A DNA stretch of 64,000 nucleotides from Siphonodentalium dalli (Eukaryota > Mollusca > Scaphopoda > Gadilida > Siphonodentaliidae). Where the stretch lies: contig CP136064.1 of assembly GCA_032622095.1 (NCBI GenBank), forward strand, positions 171,066,310 through 171,130,309, given 5' to 3'. Positions 45,906-57,636 of the stretch are shown here, piece by piece (the first letter of the stretch is position 1; each line of letters opens with the position of its first letter). Position numbers and translations under genes: made by a program. The notes under the pieces are model-generated. The model saw only the letters and a list, made by a program, of their open reading frames with translations, was not told the origin of the DNA and ran no database searches.

Positions 45906-46690
45906 GAATGATTTCTAATTCTGAATATTTATCTGAAACTTATTAGCAGCACATACATATCACTTTAGGATGGGGTGGGTATGCTAGATCCTAGAATGCA
46001 GCTACATTTAAATCATCTAAAGACTATCTCCATATCATGGTAGCTTCTGGTCTGTTGGTTATGTCAATAATGCTATCAGGATTTACATTTCTATGTACCA
46101 ACACTACAATTTATATAAAGGGAGTTGTACCAGCTAGCCCATTAAAGTTCCTTAGGATATTTATCGATATTTATTGAAATAGCAACTCCGTGTATCACCA
46201 TAGAATCTGACAGGATATGTGAGCATAAAGGTCATGTACATGTAACATAGTGCACTAAGCAAGCGTATCTTTGATATCCTCATTCTTAAGATTATATATC
46301 ACATAATTAGCCCCATAGCTAGGGGCCTCATATTTATTGGTAAGACACACATGTATTATCAGCACATGCAGTGACATAAAGAGCTTAGCGCAATGATATT
46401 GATGTCAATGCCGAAACTTTATTATTATGTTAATTAGAACAAAATTATGATATTCAATTTGTTTTGGGTTATTTATTGTTGACTGTGAGATAAACATGGG
46501 TGACAAGGGTTGTTGAACAATATTGTCAACATGGACGGACACATTTAAAATGGAACCATATTATTTTCTTGAAGGTGTCTTTACTTCCTCTCTTGTTGTG
46601 ATAAGGAAGTAAATAATAATGTTTTTTCAACCACAGCTGTTTCGAGATCATTTTTCTTTGCTAAAATGTGATTATGCGATAAAATGGATC
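45906..46690. other. Intron 3, weak dispersed words only
   Basis: TGTATCACCATAG-type words (46190) recur through 46-49 kb, likely a decayed repeat. No gene. Confidence 0.35.
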
Positions 46691-46694
46691 TGAA

Positions 46695-46795
46695 ATTTGT
46701 CACAATTCTATACAAAATTTATTAACCTCGTCCACTAAATTCTAATCAAATTTAGTGCACTCAGTTAATAAATTTTGTATAGAATTGCGACTCAT
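46695..46795. repeat. Inverted repeat, about 100 bp
   Basis: CACAATTCTATACAAAATTT and ATTAAC on the left pair with GTTAATAAATTTTGTATAGA and ATTGCG on the right. Confidence 0.65.
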
Positions 46796-46918
46796 TAGAG
46801 ATCCTCTATATATTTGTATCACCGTATCATAGGGGGAGACAGCATGCTAGAATGCAGCTACATTTAGAGGGACTCATGCGAAATAAGAAAATTATGTAAA
46901 ACAGCTATCATCAAGAAT

Positions 46919-47118
46919 TACAGTAATGCCCTAAATAATTGACTCCTTAACCACAGCAGAATTATGGGTAATTTTTCAGGATTTAGTCAGAAATATGGCT
47001 TGTTGCCATTCATCGGAAAGCTCTCAGTGAGCAACAAGCCATATTTCCGTCTAAATCCTGAAAAGTTACCCATAATTCTGCTGTGGTTAAGGTGTCGATT
47101 ATTTAGGGCATTACTGTA
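46919..47118. mobile_element. Palindromic MITE, family A copy
   Basis: ACAGTAATGCCCTAAATAAT to TTATTTAGGGCATTACTGTA; arms almost identical; a few bases of the centre are lost. Confidence 0.82.
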
Positions 47119-49349
47119 CATGAAAAAAATAGATTGACTTGGTTCTTATTTTCATTATTAATAACTCTCCAATAATGAAATTTTGCATGTCAAAACCATT
47201 GTTTATTAAATGTAAACATTGTTACAGAAGAATTAAATTCATATTAGTCCAATAAGATACCAAAGCTTAATAAAAACTTGACGGTAATCATTGGAAAAGG
47301 TCAAAGCATTGACAAAATATTCTTAAAATATTATTCAGACTGAAATATTAGAGGATATTGCATGATTAGCGATTATTTTGCAAATTTATCTACTGTGAGT
47401 GCATTGGGTTCCTTTAAATCATTGTAGTGCCTGGCAGGGATTTGTGAGTATTGCTGACTTGCATGGTTCAATCGGCCAACCTCGGTGATTTCCGTATGCA
47501 AATAATACTGTTTCTGCCAAGTATGATAATCCGTGAAGTTGCGATTGTTGCATGGTTCATAATCATAGGTCATGTATTGTAGGCTACAAACAACTAATTA
47601 TTTTCCATAGGCGATCAACAGTGTTAACTGTAAGTCCCGCCGGAGATGGGTTAAGCCTAGTTGAAATTTTTGTTTAATCTGTCACTTCATGCACCATTTG
47701 GTGACAACAAATGCGCCTTTTCTATATCTTTTTAAAACTAAAATCTTGTGTTTCTACAACTACCCCATTTACTGCATAAATATATGCAGCATAAATATAC
47801 CCAGACCCCTTCCATAACTTTGAGACCCCACCAGACTCTTCCTGGCCATCTAAAAAAAAATGATCACCCTATTTATGATTTTCTGTTCCCGCTCAGTGAA
47901 TTTTCCCTCAAAGATCAACCAATCATCAGCCATAATTTAATAAAAATGCGGAGTCCAGTTTCCCTACACAAATCCAAGAAGCATTACTCTATATAATTAG
48001 TCACTTGTAACCTGTAGTGACAGTAAGCCAAATGTATCTGCACTATCCTTTCTCAAGGTTATGTATCTCCATGTATGATAGTCGAATAAGGGGTTTGTTG
48101 GGGTTTATAAATGTACATGTTAGATGCTGACAGGTACATGTACTAGCAAAGCTGGGCTGGTTCATTGATCATGTATTGCAGCATAAAGTAACAGTGAGCA
48201 AAGGTATTGCTTCTAACTCATAAATAATATTGTGTATCTCGGTCTGTATGTTGCCATAGCAACTTTACATGTATCGGTGTTACTTCTGACAAGGATAGTG
48301 TTAACAATCCCAGCATTACTTGTACGTCCTTTGTATTATCATAATTTATACCAACAGTTTCCGCTTGTCAGGTTCCTCTGAATATGTACATGTATCACCA
48401 TTTCTCGCCGTAGCAACTCACCCTTTGTTGCCATAACATCTAAGAGGGATATGTGGGCTATGCCATGCAGCCAGGTTCTAAAGCTGTGTGTAAAATCATA
48501 GCAACAATAACAAAATGTATCTGTGTTAGCTCATGCAGTGGTTGATATTATTACAGTTGTAGGCCAAGGTTTATGTGCATTTATCAGTGGAAATTTATTT
48601 CCAATAACTATTATATTATGGTTTGTTGTAGTTCTATAGTATACCTGATTTAATTCCCCACACAACCAGATGAATAGACACCATACTGCTGATGTCCACT
48701 TTGTTTTGCTTTTGTGATCAATTATAGTTGTGCTGTACTATTTGTGGAGGCATGGGTAATGACTCCCATGTTCAATCAATGTATGTTTTTCTTCTTCTTC
48801 TGTCCACAATATTCCACCACTCTGACTCTGCGAATCACTTTGAACTTGCAGAACGCCGTGTGTTGTTGTGAAATACAACATGCAATTTTGCATGAATCGC
48901 ATGACTCGATCTTAGAGAATAAATATTATTTGATACCTTGCTGGGCTGATCGTGCGACAAAATGTGGTACAATTTTCCACCGATATTTGTCGTACTACAT
49001 GTATCGCACCCAAAGCCAGAATAAGTGAAGTGTCTCTCTGCTAGCCTAGTTCCTCAATTCATTTAACACCATCTTTATTTTTTCTTTTTAAAATATGAAT
49101 GTCCATAGCAACATGCAGGCAAAAACATGTGAACTTTGTTTGACTGGTAAATAGATAGTAGGTTGTATCATACTAATAGCAAGAAACATGTATCAGTGAC
49201 CACTCTTGATAGGTTGTTTATCTCGATGTTCCACTACAGTGGCTCTGCATATATATCACCATAGCAATTGACCACAATATGTGACCTGAGACACCCTACT
49301 TGATGTGTCATGTGTCATCAGGGATATCGTCAATTGGCTTTTAACTATA
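47119..49349. repeat. Decayed dispersed repeat in intron 3, no gene
   Basis: ACATGTATCACCATAGCAAC-like words recur about every 150-300 bases (48090, 48260, 48395, 48990, 49255) with flanking TGTATCTC and GTTACTTCTGAC words. This looks like an old tandem or dispersed repeat. No terminal structure or coding domain. Confidence 0.4.
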
Positions 49350-49505
49350 GAATATGTAGCCAGTTTGATCGCTTACACTGTTTGTTTGTGAGGGGGATTT
49401 GACCATCTATTGGGCGAGGCTCTGCCGAGTCCAATAGATGCCAAAACCCTGAGTGGACATTAACAGTTTTATCGACTACATTGGCTACATATTTTATTTA
49501 TCCAT
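49350..49505. mobile_element. Short foldback element
   Basis: TAGAATATGTAGCCAGTTTG at the left and CATTGGCTACATATTTTA at the right are inverted. The centre TCTATTGGGCGAGGCTCTGC / CGAGTCCAATAGA is a second hairpin. Confidence 0.6.
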
Positions 49506-50406
49506 TGCACAAAACTTGCATTTTGTGAGGTAAATCTGTCATTTTCCTCAGTTTTATATTCGTTACTTCGATGACACCCTTACATGTATTAGGTCAAGTA
49601 AACTAATTAGCATTCATGACGTGGAAAAACCGGAGTGCAGTTTAGAGCGAAAAAGTTTGTTGGTTTTTTTTTAATAGTTATTCTAAGCTGGTCTTTAGCT
49701 AATGATTTATAGATGTTTTAGAGCGAAACGCATATACGATTACAAATTTTGTATCAATTGCGGTGGACGATAAAAACGTTCCAAAATCACAATGACGTAA
49801 TTCAGGTCGGTTGATGTCCTAGTTACCTGCGCAATTTTCATATGCAATTATTTCATGAAAGTAGTACTAACCTAATAAGCTACGTTGACCTAATAAAGCT
49901 ACATTGACATAATAAACGTAATGTTTATAAGGCATGCTTCGTGTAGGCAATAGAGGTAGTGAGCGGTGGATAAAATGTTGTATGTGGTGTTTTTGCACGA
50001 AAGTGCTATTTTACGTATTGAGAAGCTATGGGTTCGATTACATAGGATCCTTAGAGAGCTTGTAAATTTTTCAAGTATAAATGCAATTATTTTGGGAAAA
50101 TTGTTTCTGAAATGTCGTATCAGGATTTCCCGCGAATTTTTATTGTTAATCAAAGCCCACAGTTGATCGCTTCCTGTTCACTTCACCATCTGCAGAATAT
50201 AGAGATATAATTCCTGTATTCATCCGTTTATCTCCCCCATATAATTGCTTCGAAGTTCCTGATGTCGAAGTTGAGGAACTTCAACTAAAATAGATTTTTT
50301 TAATAACTATAATAAATAGCAGTCAAGGGTAGAAGATGCCTGTCCGTGGACTAGATTCCTTCCTTTCCGGGATCTTGCTACTGGGGTTTTAAGTTGGTTG
50401 CATGAT
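49506..50406. other. Intron 3, no feature recognised
   Basis: Contains CTACGTTGACCTAATAAAGC with a direct repeat (49880-49910). Otherwise nothing recognised. Confidence 0.35.
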
Positions 50407-50718
50407 TTAATCTCTTAGCTGCTTTTATGTGTTGATGTATGCTATATGGCCATACTGAGTGTGGACCTACTAAATCACACTAGCCGACGGCCATTATTCA
50501 TAACTGGAACTCAGAGATAGGTGCTTGGTAACCTTTGTATCTCGAAGGTTGAAACAGTGTATGATGTTCCAGGATTGTGAATTACAATAGCCTTTCAACT
50601 GAGTTGGTTGTAGGGTTTTCGTGATACATGTATTCTCTTTATATTTTTCCACTAGAAATTGACCATAATGTCAATGACCCGCCCAACACAATGCGTCATT
50701 TAGCAGTGAAGAGGTTAA
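50407..50718. mobile_element. TTAA-type MITE related to 60090-60356
   Basis: TTAATCTCTTAGCTGCT at the left and TAGCAGTGAAGAGGTTAA at the right. The inner part (GGCCATTATTCATAACTGG, AATAGCCTTTCAACTGAGTT, TTATATTTTTCCACT) is shared with 60090-60356. Confidence 0.7.
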
Positions 50719-51099
50719 AGACATATTGTGGACTTATTTCTTTGAATAAAACCAATCAGATAGTATCCAAACACTATCCCCATTGGAAGAATATAACAAT
50801 GAACTAAGATTGTCGAAAATTCCAACCACATTGACTGTACATTTTCAGAGAACACAATGTTTGAAGCCATAAACATTACAACAATGATTGCACCAATTGT
50901 AGTCACTGCGTGTAATTTGTTTATAACAATAACGATGTTTTCTGACTATTTGGATATTAACTTATTTGGCATGATTATTCGTTATTCCATTCGGAATACC
51001 TCAGCGGAGTGCTTCACATCACTTTAAGGTATATTATTGTCATGGTCAAGCGTCCATCTAATTGTGGCAACATTTAAGGTTGGACTCAATCCACTATAT
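50719..51099. other. Intron 3, no feature recognised
   Basis: Nothing recognised. Confidence 0.3.
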
Positions 51100-51370
51100 A
51101 ACCATGCCTTTCAATTGATTCTCTCCCATCTTGTGGTAGCAATTTCTATCATCGTTGGTGTTTGGTCCACTATCATATATGCTTATTAATATATAGTCAG
51201 TGACAACAATGTTGCATAAATTTTTTTTCAGTATCGGGCAAAATTACAGTAACAAATACAATTAAGAATTCAACTTTAAAATACACACATGCCCCTTATA
51301 AAGGTAAGTCTGCACAGCGATAACATGACTATTTTGATTACACTTATAATTACTGCCTGTCGATCGACTT
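51100..51370. repeat. Dispersed repeat shared with 1490-1700
   Basis: TTGATTCTCTCCCATCTTGT, TTTGGTCCACTATCATATAT and GATAACATGACTATTTTGAT parallel 1490-1700 in order. Confidence 0.55.
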
Positions 51371-51815
51371 ATTGACTCTCACTCAGTTTAATATAGAAGT
51401 AAAAATTGGAATAGTCTTATCATTTGGAGATAAAAATGACCATACGAAAAAGTGCAGAAGGATTCATATTCACTGGTGGGAAATGTTCAAATAATAAGTT
51501 CCATTATGTGGACATTTCCTCAGGAACTACTCGTGAATGAGTATTTAGTATTAAATGGTTAAATGGCTCTGACACGGCCAGTAACGGGCGATAAAAAACT
51601 CTGCATTAAGCCAACATCCACCTTAAAAGTACATATATATCAAGTCACAAATACATATATACATGTACAGTACACTACTTTAGAATAGTTTTCCTTAGTT
51701 GTTTCCAATAGTTTCTGGAGGAAACATCTGTTAAGTCCTAATATATTTATTTCTCAACTGACTGAATCGGTAAGGGGTTGGAGCATCAAAAAAACAAAAC
51801 TTTCTGTCACTTCAG
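51371..51815. other. End of intron 3 before exon a
   Basis: No repeat recognised. The last bases, tttctgtcacttcag, form the acceptor of exon a. Confidence 0.5.
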
Positions 51816-52094
51816 ATGATTGGCTGTGATCAATGTGGGCGGAGTTATGCAACACGGTCAGGTTTCAACCACCATATAAAAAGATATCACAGGCCCGGTT
51901 GTTATAAGTGCCAGGAATGTGGAAAAAGTTTTGTTACAATCTATGAACATAAGAGACATTTGGCGTCACATTCGAATGAATTCCCTTTCCATTGTGAGGA
52001 TTGTGGTATGCAGTTTCGTTCATCAAACAGTTTGGGACAACACAAGAAGAACAAGCACGCCACTAACACTATGGACTGTCCTACTAGTATGTGA
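51816..52094 (+). CDS. BTB gene alternative terminal exon a: three C2H2 zinc fingers
   Basis: Acceptor ctgtcacttcag at 51815, phase 0, so it joins exon 3 directly. Its 92 codons hold three canonical C2H2 fingers: CDQCGRSY...HIKRYH, CQECGKSF...RHLASH and CEDCGMQF...QHKKNKH, each C-x2-C-x12-H-x3/4-H. A short tail ending DCPTSM and TGA at 52092 follow. C2H2 arrays of this kind bind DNA in BTB-ZF transcription factors. The exon starts with an ATG, but the acceptor and the BTB exons upstream argue for an internal Met. An in-UTR gtaagt at about 52207 is not needed by the model. Likely product: a 507-residue nuclear BTB-ZF isoform. Confidence 0.87.
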   Translation: MIGCDQCGRSYATRSGFNHHIKRYHRPGCYKCQECGKSFVTIYEHKRHLASHSNEFPFHCEDCGMQFRSSNSLGQHKKNKHATNTMDCPTSM

Positions 52095-52310
52095 ATCTGA
52101 CACCCATAACCAATTTCAGGATGGGCTTTCAACATCAAATATCAAGCTTTTCAAGCTCAATGTGAAGAGGACAAACAGAAGAACCAAAGGGAGCTCTGAT
52201 ATTGTAAAGTAAGTTTGGTTTGTTTTCATTATGGCATATGATATCAAGGCAGACTGATCTGACAATGCCGAATTGCTAGTCTGACAAACTTTTAAAATTT
52301 CTTATTGAGC

Positions 52311-52776
52311 TATATGTGACCCGCCATATCAAATCCAGTCGGAAGTCGGCATTTTTTTACCCTGTGCCAATGCATTCTCTTATATATGCGAGTCGACCAT
52401 AGGTCGCCTCGCATATATAAGAGAATGCATTGGCCTAACAATTTTTTATCATGTTTTTTAAATAAATGTTTCTTACAATTTTTAGGACATAAAATAAAAA
52501 ACACCCATTACCCTGCAGGGAGCCCCACACATATAGTAGAAGCATATAGAAGAGTGTCGTCTGCTCATGTTTGTCTGGGGTCTGTATGAGTGAAATTATA
52601 AAATTGTTAAAGAATACAAGAACAAATTATTAAAATTGTAAAAAATTGTTAGGCCAATGCATTCTCTTATATATGCGAGGCGACCTATGGTCGACTCGCA
52701 TATATAAGAGAATGCATTGGCACAGGGTAAAAAAATCCCGACTTCCGACTGGATTTGATATGGCGGGTCATATATA
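52311..52776. mobile_element. TIR element carrying two copies of the GCATTCTCTTATATATGC hairpin module
   Basis: TATATGTGACCCGCCATATC at the left and ATATGGCGGGTCATATATA at the right, with further matching arms (ATCCAGTCGGAAGTCGG / CGACTTCCGACTGGAT). Inside, at about 52367-52434 and 52652-52728, are two near-perfect hairpins in inverted orientation. The same module occurs in the TTAA-type elements at 898, 1215 and 37788, which have different ends. Confidence 0.78.
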
Positions 52777-53623
52777 TTCTAATTGGATTTAGTGTTGGCC
52801 TGAGGTTTTTTCAACATTGGATAAAATTTGTGATCTTATCGCAACTGTAACTGTTTCCTGAAGGCCATCGCACACTTTAGCAATAAAACAGGCCCATGTA
52901 TGCCCTTTACACACATTTTGATCTTATAAAGAGCCTTTATTCAGCGACGGCCCCTTTGCTTTAATCGTTTAAATATTTGGATTAAAAAAAAAAATAATTA
53001 AATTAAATTATTTTTTTTTATTTGAGTGCCTTGCTCAATTTAATTAAATCTGTTTTAATCAAATATATGAAAATCTAATGCCGTTATAACATCCGCCAGG
53101 GCACCCCAAATCACCACACCTTTGTTGAAGTTGGTCCAGGGGAGTGGGAGAAAAATCAGAACAGACAGATATAGACTGTGATAGACAGACAGAACCTATT
53201 CTTTTAGATTTATATATATATATGATATATTTATATAGAACATATTAAAAAATTCAATAGCTATTAAAAAGGCCATGATGTGCAGAAACTGATATAGCTC
53301 TGTACGTAATTGTGAAATAAACCATGAACGAATACCTTTCATAATTTTTAAACTATTCAATTCTTCATGTCTGCAGTCACTTATCACAGAGGATAAATTT
53401 TTTTTTTTCAATAACATGTTCATACACATGTATATAGATATTCTCTTTAAATTAACATCTTCGTCAGGTTCAAAATATATTTTGATTCTTGTACCTGATG
53501 AAGGCTGTACAGCCGAAAGCTTGTAAATATTGATGGTTCTTAATACGCTGACTGCACGCTCCCATTCAATTACTTGTAAAACGTATCTTGTAGTCGGCAA
53601 TCAATGTGTTAGAAGGTGTTTAT
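52777..53623. other. No gene recognised
   Basis: AT-rich tracts near 52980-53060. The minus-strand frame at 53196-53600 (134 codons, including YKLSAVQPSSG) does not match a family I can name with confidence. It may be part of an unidentified repeat. Confidence 0.35.
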
Positions 53624-55177
53624 TTAAGGGTATCCTAAACGTGACAGAGTTGAAATTTCTTCCAATATGGCCGAATTTTTTTAGATTAATGAGCTCTAAT
53701 TCACAATAAGGTTTGCAAAATGGCCACAATGAACCAATACAATATTCTAATCATAAAACATAGATCATTTTGAAATATAAAATGTTGTCCCATCTTACAG
53801 GAATCTATATAAAAAAAATTATGAAACAATTGTTGTTTTCAAATTTACACTTTCTTACAGAACTGATATCTGTAAAATTACTGCATGTTTTTAGTATAAT
53901 AGTTTACCGATATGTGCTATGATATTCCAATATATTGAGAGGGACCTTGCTTTTTCGTTATAATATTTCTTGGATTCACTCTTTAAATAATTTTTGTCTT
54001 TAAACATGGCAAAACACTTGAATATGCATTAGACTGACATCCTAAAACACGGTATTCATATATAAACAGAATTTATTAAATAATGTGGCTATATATCAAG
54101 TATTATTTTGTTAGAGGGTAGAGATTCCCGGTCTTTCCCCAACTCTATTTTTTGTGTCGCACGCGTTTCCCTTTTTGGAGAGGTTTGCAGATGCAAACTA
54201 TTCTTATTAAAATCAATCAAAACAAGGTTACACGCATAATACACAGCGGAAATAATCCACAACATCTGTAATCCATGCAGGTATAGATAACTGCGCAATC
54301 GGTCATCCAAGTTAATTTTTAGGGCTGTTGTATTGTTTGATCAACTTTCTCTGAAAATCAAAAACATGTCGAATCTCGTTTTGGTTTCGGTTTGATGGAT
54401 GACTAAATGTGTTCAAAATATTTTTAAAAACAATATTAGGGTTAATTAAACTAAGTATTTCAAATTACAATATATGCTAGCTTACTAGTGTTGTTTTCAA
54501 CTGTCTGGGGTAATTTATGTTACAAAATCTCTGAAGTATGAATGTATGCCAGGCCATTTGTGTCAAAATGCACCAGTATCACAAAAATATGATTCATCTG
54601 ATATCATAGGTAATGTTGAAAATATAGCTTACAGTGTCATTTTTTGCTAAATATGTTAGAAAGTATCAATTGTGCATGAGGTATTTGTGAAATAGGGGCA
54701 AAATAGACAGCCTTATACATCCTTATGATCCAGCTCACATAATTGCCAACTTGGCTTCCCATACCAAAAAATAGTCCCAAAAAGCAAATGGCCACATAAT
54801 TGTGTTCAACTGATGGAGGGTGCCTTCAACTCAATGGATTTGTAGCTAAAACAGTGAGTTATTTTATAAAATGACGGTCCCTCTCCTCATCCTGGAATCC
54901 TAATCTATAAGATGCCACAATAATTATATTTGTTTGCTTTATTAGTTTTGACTTCTGGTGATTGGCATAATTTCACTCACTTTCCAGTTAATTTTCTCAA
55001 TCAAATATATCTTTTAAAAATATGGATGTGATGTCAAAAAATTGTTCAATCATATTCCTATATCCTTGTGATATTTCATGTCAATTGGAAACATAGTCTT
55101 GCAATGGCTGGCATTTATCGGAGAGAGGGGTATAAAAACTCATTCGGCCATCTTTGTCAGGTTTAGGATACCCTTAA
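53624..55177. mobile_element. 1.55 kb TTAA-flanked TIR element (piggyBac-like, non-autonomous)
   Basis: TTAAGGGTATCCTAAACGTG at the left and GGTTTAGGATACCCTTAA at the right are inverted ends with exact TTAA flanks. TGACA / TGTCA continue the TIR. Frames inside are short and show no transposase motif. Confidence 0.78.
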
Positions 55178-55533
55178 AGATAATACATTGTATCTATTAC
55201 TCAGACACATACAGTTTCAGAGAATTTTCTACAAAATCTTTATAAAAAAGGATATTCCTCTATGGACTGTTGGCAATGGAAATAATTGAACAATTAGCGC
55301 TGTAACGTTGAATTGACACCTTAAATTTGGGATGGTTACCATAGAAACTATGGAAATGATGATTAGCTATATAGTGTCAAATTAGATTGTTTGGCTTTAA
55401 AGACTAGACACATATTTTGTAAGAACTGCAAGACATTTTCACACAAGAATTTCTTTGGACGTATTTATTGAAAACTCTAGAATTTCACATATTATCATTG
55501 TCATTGCATCGAGAAACTGAGGAACAGTTATTA
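55178..55533. other. Intron, no feature recognised
   Basis: Nothing recognised. Confidence 0.3.
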
Positions 55534-55748
55534 TTAACCCTTTCAGTGCCAAGTCCAATTTTTGTATCAACCCATATTTCCTTGATCATTTTTCAAATTT
55601 ATTGATTATAATAATGTGATACATTGATGGAAAGAGCTCTTGGAGCTCTTTCCATCAATGTATCACATTAATATAATCAATAAATTTGAAAAATGATCAA
55701 GGAAATATGGGTTGATACAAAAATCGCACTTGGCACTGAAAGGGTTAA
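55534..55748. mobile_element. TTAA-type MITE 'TTTCAGTGCCAAGTCC', longer copy
   Basis: TTAACCCTTTCAGTGCCAAG at the left and CTTGGCACTGAAAGGGTTAA at the right; TTAA on both sides. The arms pair over nearly their whole length (centre GAGCTCTTGGAGCTC). Confidence 0.85.
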
Positions 55749-55828
55749 GAGAAGGCTAATAATGGATTGCAAACTTTCATGGTATTTCAAATAACATTTA
55801 TTTACAAGTGATTTGTTTTTTTCTCCAG

Positions 55829-56243
55829 TGCATTCCTGTGTCAGTTTTGTGGACTAGATCTCGCCAATCAATCTGCTCTGCGACAACATGAAGGACGCCA
55901 TACAATGACGGCTCCATGGCAATGCCAAAAATGTGGGACACAGTTCTATAGTTCTACCTGGAATGAGAGACATAACTGTACTAAGAGCAAACAATTAAAA
56001 TTTCGATGCAAAAATTGCAGTGCATCTTTTATATGCCAATACGATTTAAAAAGACATCAAAGAAGAGAGAGACGAGAATTCCAGTTCAAATGTGAAAGTT
56101 GTCCTGCAAAATTTGAGCGTATGTGTGACTTGAAGGATCACGAAGGAAAACATACTGGTGAAACTCGGCATCGTTGTCCAGATTGTGGGAAAAATTTCCG
56201 TTTCCGGAGTGGTCTTTGCAGACATACAAAATTAGCTCACTGA
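55829..56243 (+). CDS. BTB gene alternative terminal exon b: five zinc-finger modules
   Basis: Acceptor ttttttctccag at 55828. One base then completes a split codon, so the exon enters in phase 2. It therefore fits exon 2 (phase 2), not exon 3. It encodes AFLCQFCGLDLANQSALRQH and on. Modules: CQFC..HEGRH (complete), CQKC..RHNC (final ligand unusual), CKNC..RHQRRER (last His missing), CESC..DHEGKH followed by a TGE linker (complete) and CPDC..RHTKLAH (complete). TGA at 56241. A start at the internal ATG 55905 is possible but would discard the first finger. Predicted role: DNA-binding end of a 458-residue isoform lacking exon 3. Confidence 0.85.
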
Positions 56244-56499
56244 CTTGCTCTCTGTATTTGGTGTAGTTGTTGAGGAGTTTTGTTTTCATGAACTAACAGA
56301 TTTGGATTAGATTTTATTTTGATAGAAGCCTTTATAAGTTATATCTCTGAAATCATGGGCCATATTTTAGCTTATATCCTTTTATTAAAGTTTAACACAT
56401 GTGATCATTAAAGGTACTGATTTCCTGTGGTGCACTGTGGTGGAAGAGGAAAAGTCCAAAGTTCTACTCAGTTTGCCACAGATCACTTGTGGGCATACA
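56244..56499 (+). other. Probable 3' UTR of exon b
   Basis: Follows the stop of exon b. An ATTAAA at about 56384 could serve as a variant poly(A) signal; no stronger signal seen. Confidence 0.35.
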
Positions 56500-56865
56500 T
56501 TAATTTAGCACAGTGGGCTAGCATCACCAAATTCACCCTCTGGGGAACTCATTCTGTATGGCCTCATCTGCTATGGGAGACATAGACTCAGATTGAAGTT
56601 CCCAAATGGTGAATATTGTGATATACACCCATTGGGAACCTCTATTATGCAATGTATTGTGTGCCAATTGGGAATATTGAGAAACTAAACTAAAAAAAGA
56701 AATAGAAATTTGAAAATAAAGAAACTTTCCAGAGAAGATGAGGCCTAAGCAGACTGAGGTCCCCAAAGTGTGAATTTAGTGATGCAAGCCCACTATGTGG
56801 GATAGCGTCACTAAATTCACCCTCTCGGGACCTCATTCCGCAAATGACAGGCACCTTATTCTCAG
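56500..56865. mobile_element. Family B hairpin element (left end missing)
   Basis: CAGTGGGCTAGCATCACCAA, a diverged middle, then the right arm AGACTGAGGTCCCCAAAGTG to TTCCGCAAATGACAGGCACC. Confidence 0.65.
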
Positions 56866-57127
56866 GCCTGGTTCCCTAAGGTCAGTGAGAGAAGCTTCTT
56901 TCATCAGACTGTTTCTGCGTATCATGACCTTATTGAATGAAGTTCACCAACTCCTGGCAAATCTTAAAAATATTGGATTCATTGGAAAGCTGGAGCCATT
57001 AATATCTAATGCAAGCCCTAGATTATCGGTCAAGATACAGTAGGTGCAAAACAACACTTCCTGGTTTTGAAGACAATATAAGGTTTCATTTTTTGGTGAG
57101 TTTCATAAGGATTCATCTCAAGTTGAA
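56866..57127. other. No feature recognised
   Basis: Nothing recognised. Confidence 0.3.
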
Positions 57128-57585
57128 TTTAAAGATGTATTATCGCTACAAAATTACTATTTCTTTGGCTTCCGGGGTAAAAAATATTTGATTCAAGTCG
57201 AGGAACCCACCCATCAAAGCTCAGAGTGATCAGATATCAATTTTTCTATTTCTCGAGATGTGCAATTATTTGTGGCCCAGAAAAACATCGTCAAACTGAC
57301 CGCTCTCGCACAAAAGTGCCGATGAAGTTAGATACATGTAACTCTAAAATCAAGTGGTAATATGGGCAAATTTTGGGATACTCAAGTGATAATACGGCCA
57401 TATTTCATTGAACAAAATGTTGATAAATAACACGTTTTGGGAAATTTGATAGTTAATTGTTGACAGCGTTTAGCATTATTTTGTTGCAATTAATCGATTC
57501 TGATAACTAAAGCGTATTTTGAAGAAATGTTGTTGTTGTATCTTGATGATATGGTGATCGTCTGATCGGATTGAGTACCTTTAAT
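57128..57585. mobile_element. TIR element, family C copy 3
   Basis: TTAAAGATGTATTATCGCTA, TTTGGCTTCCGGGGTAAAAA, CCCATCAAAGCTCAGAGTGA, and the right end GATCGGATTGAGTACCTTTAA-type terminus. Central words are shared with copy 2. Confidence 0.75.
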
Positions 57586-57636
57586 TTTGTTTTTAGAATT
57601 ATTTTATTCAGCTGAAAAACATCATCTATTTAGACC

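Noticed and set aside
52087-52215. Donor-like GTATGT (52087) and GTAAGT (52207) after exon a, suggesting it is internal and spliced to exon b
   Set aside because: The first gives phase 1 and the second lies after the stop codon; neither fits the phase-2 entry of exon b. The terminal-exon reading is simpler.
53196-53600. 134-codon minus frame with YKLSAVQPSSG
   Set aside because: Looks repeat-derived and AT-rich, with a low-complexity C-terminal part. I cannot tie it to a family, so no function is given.
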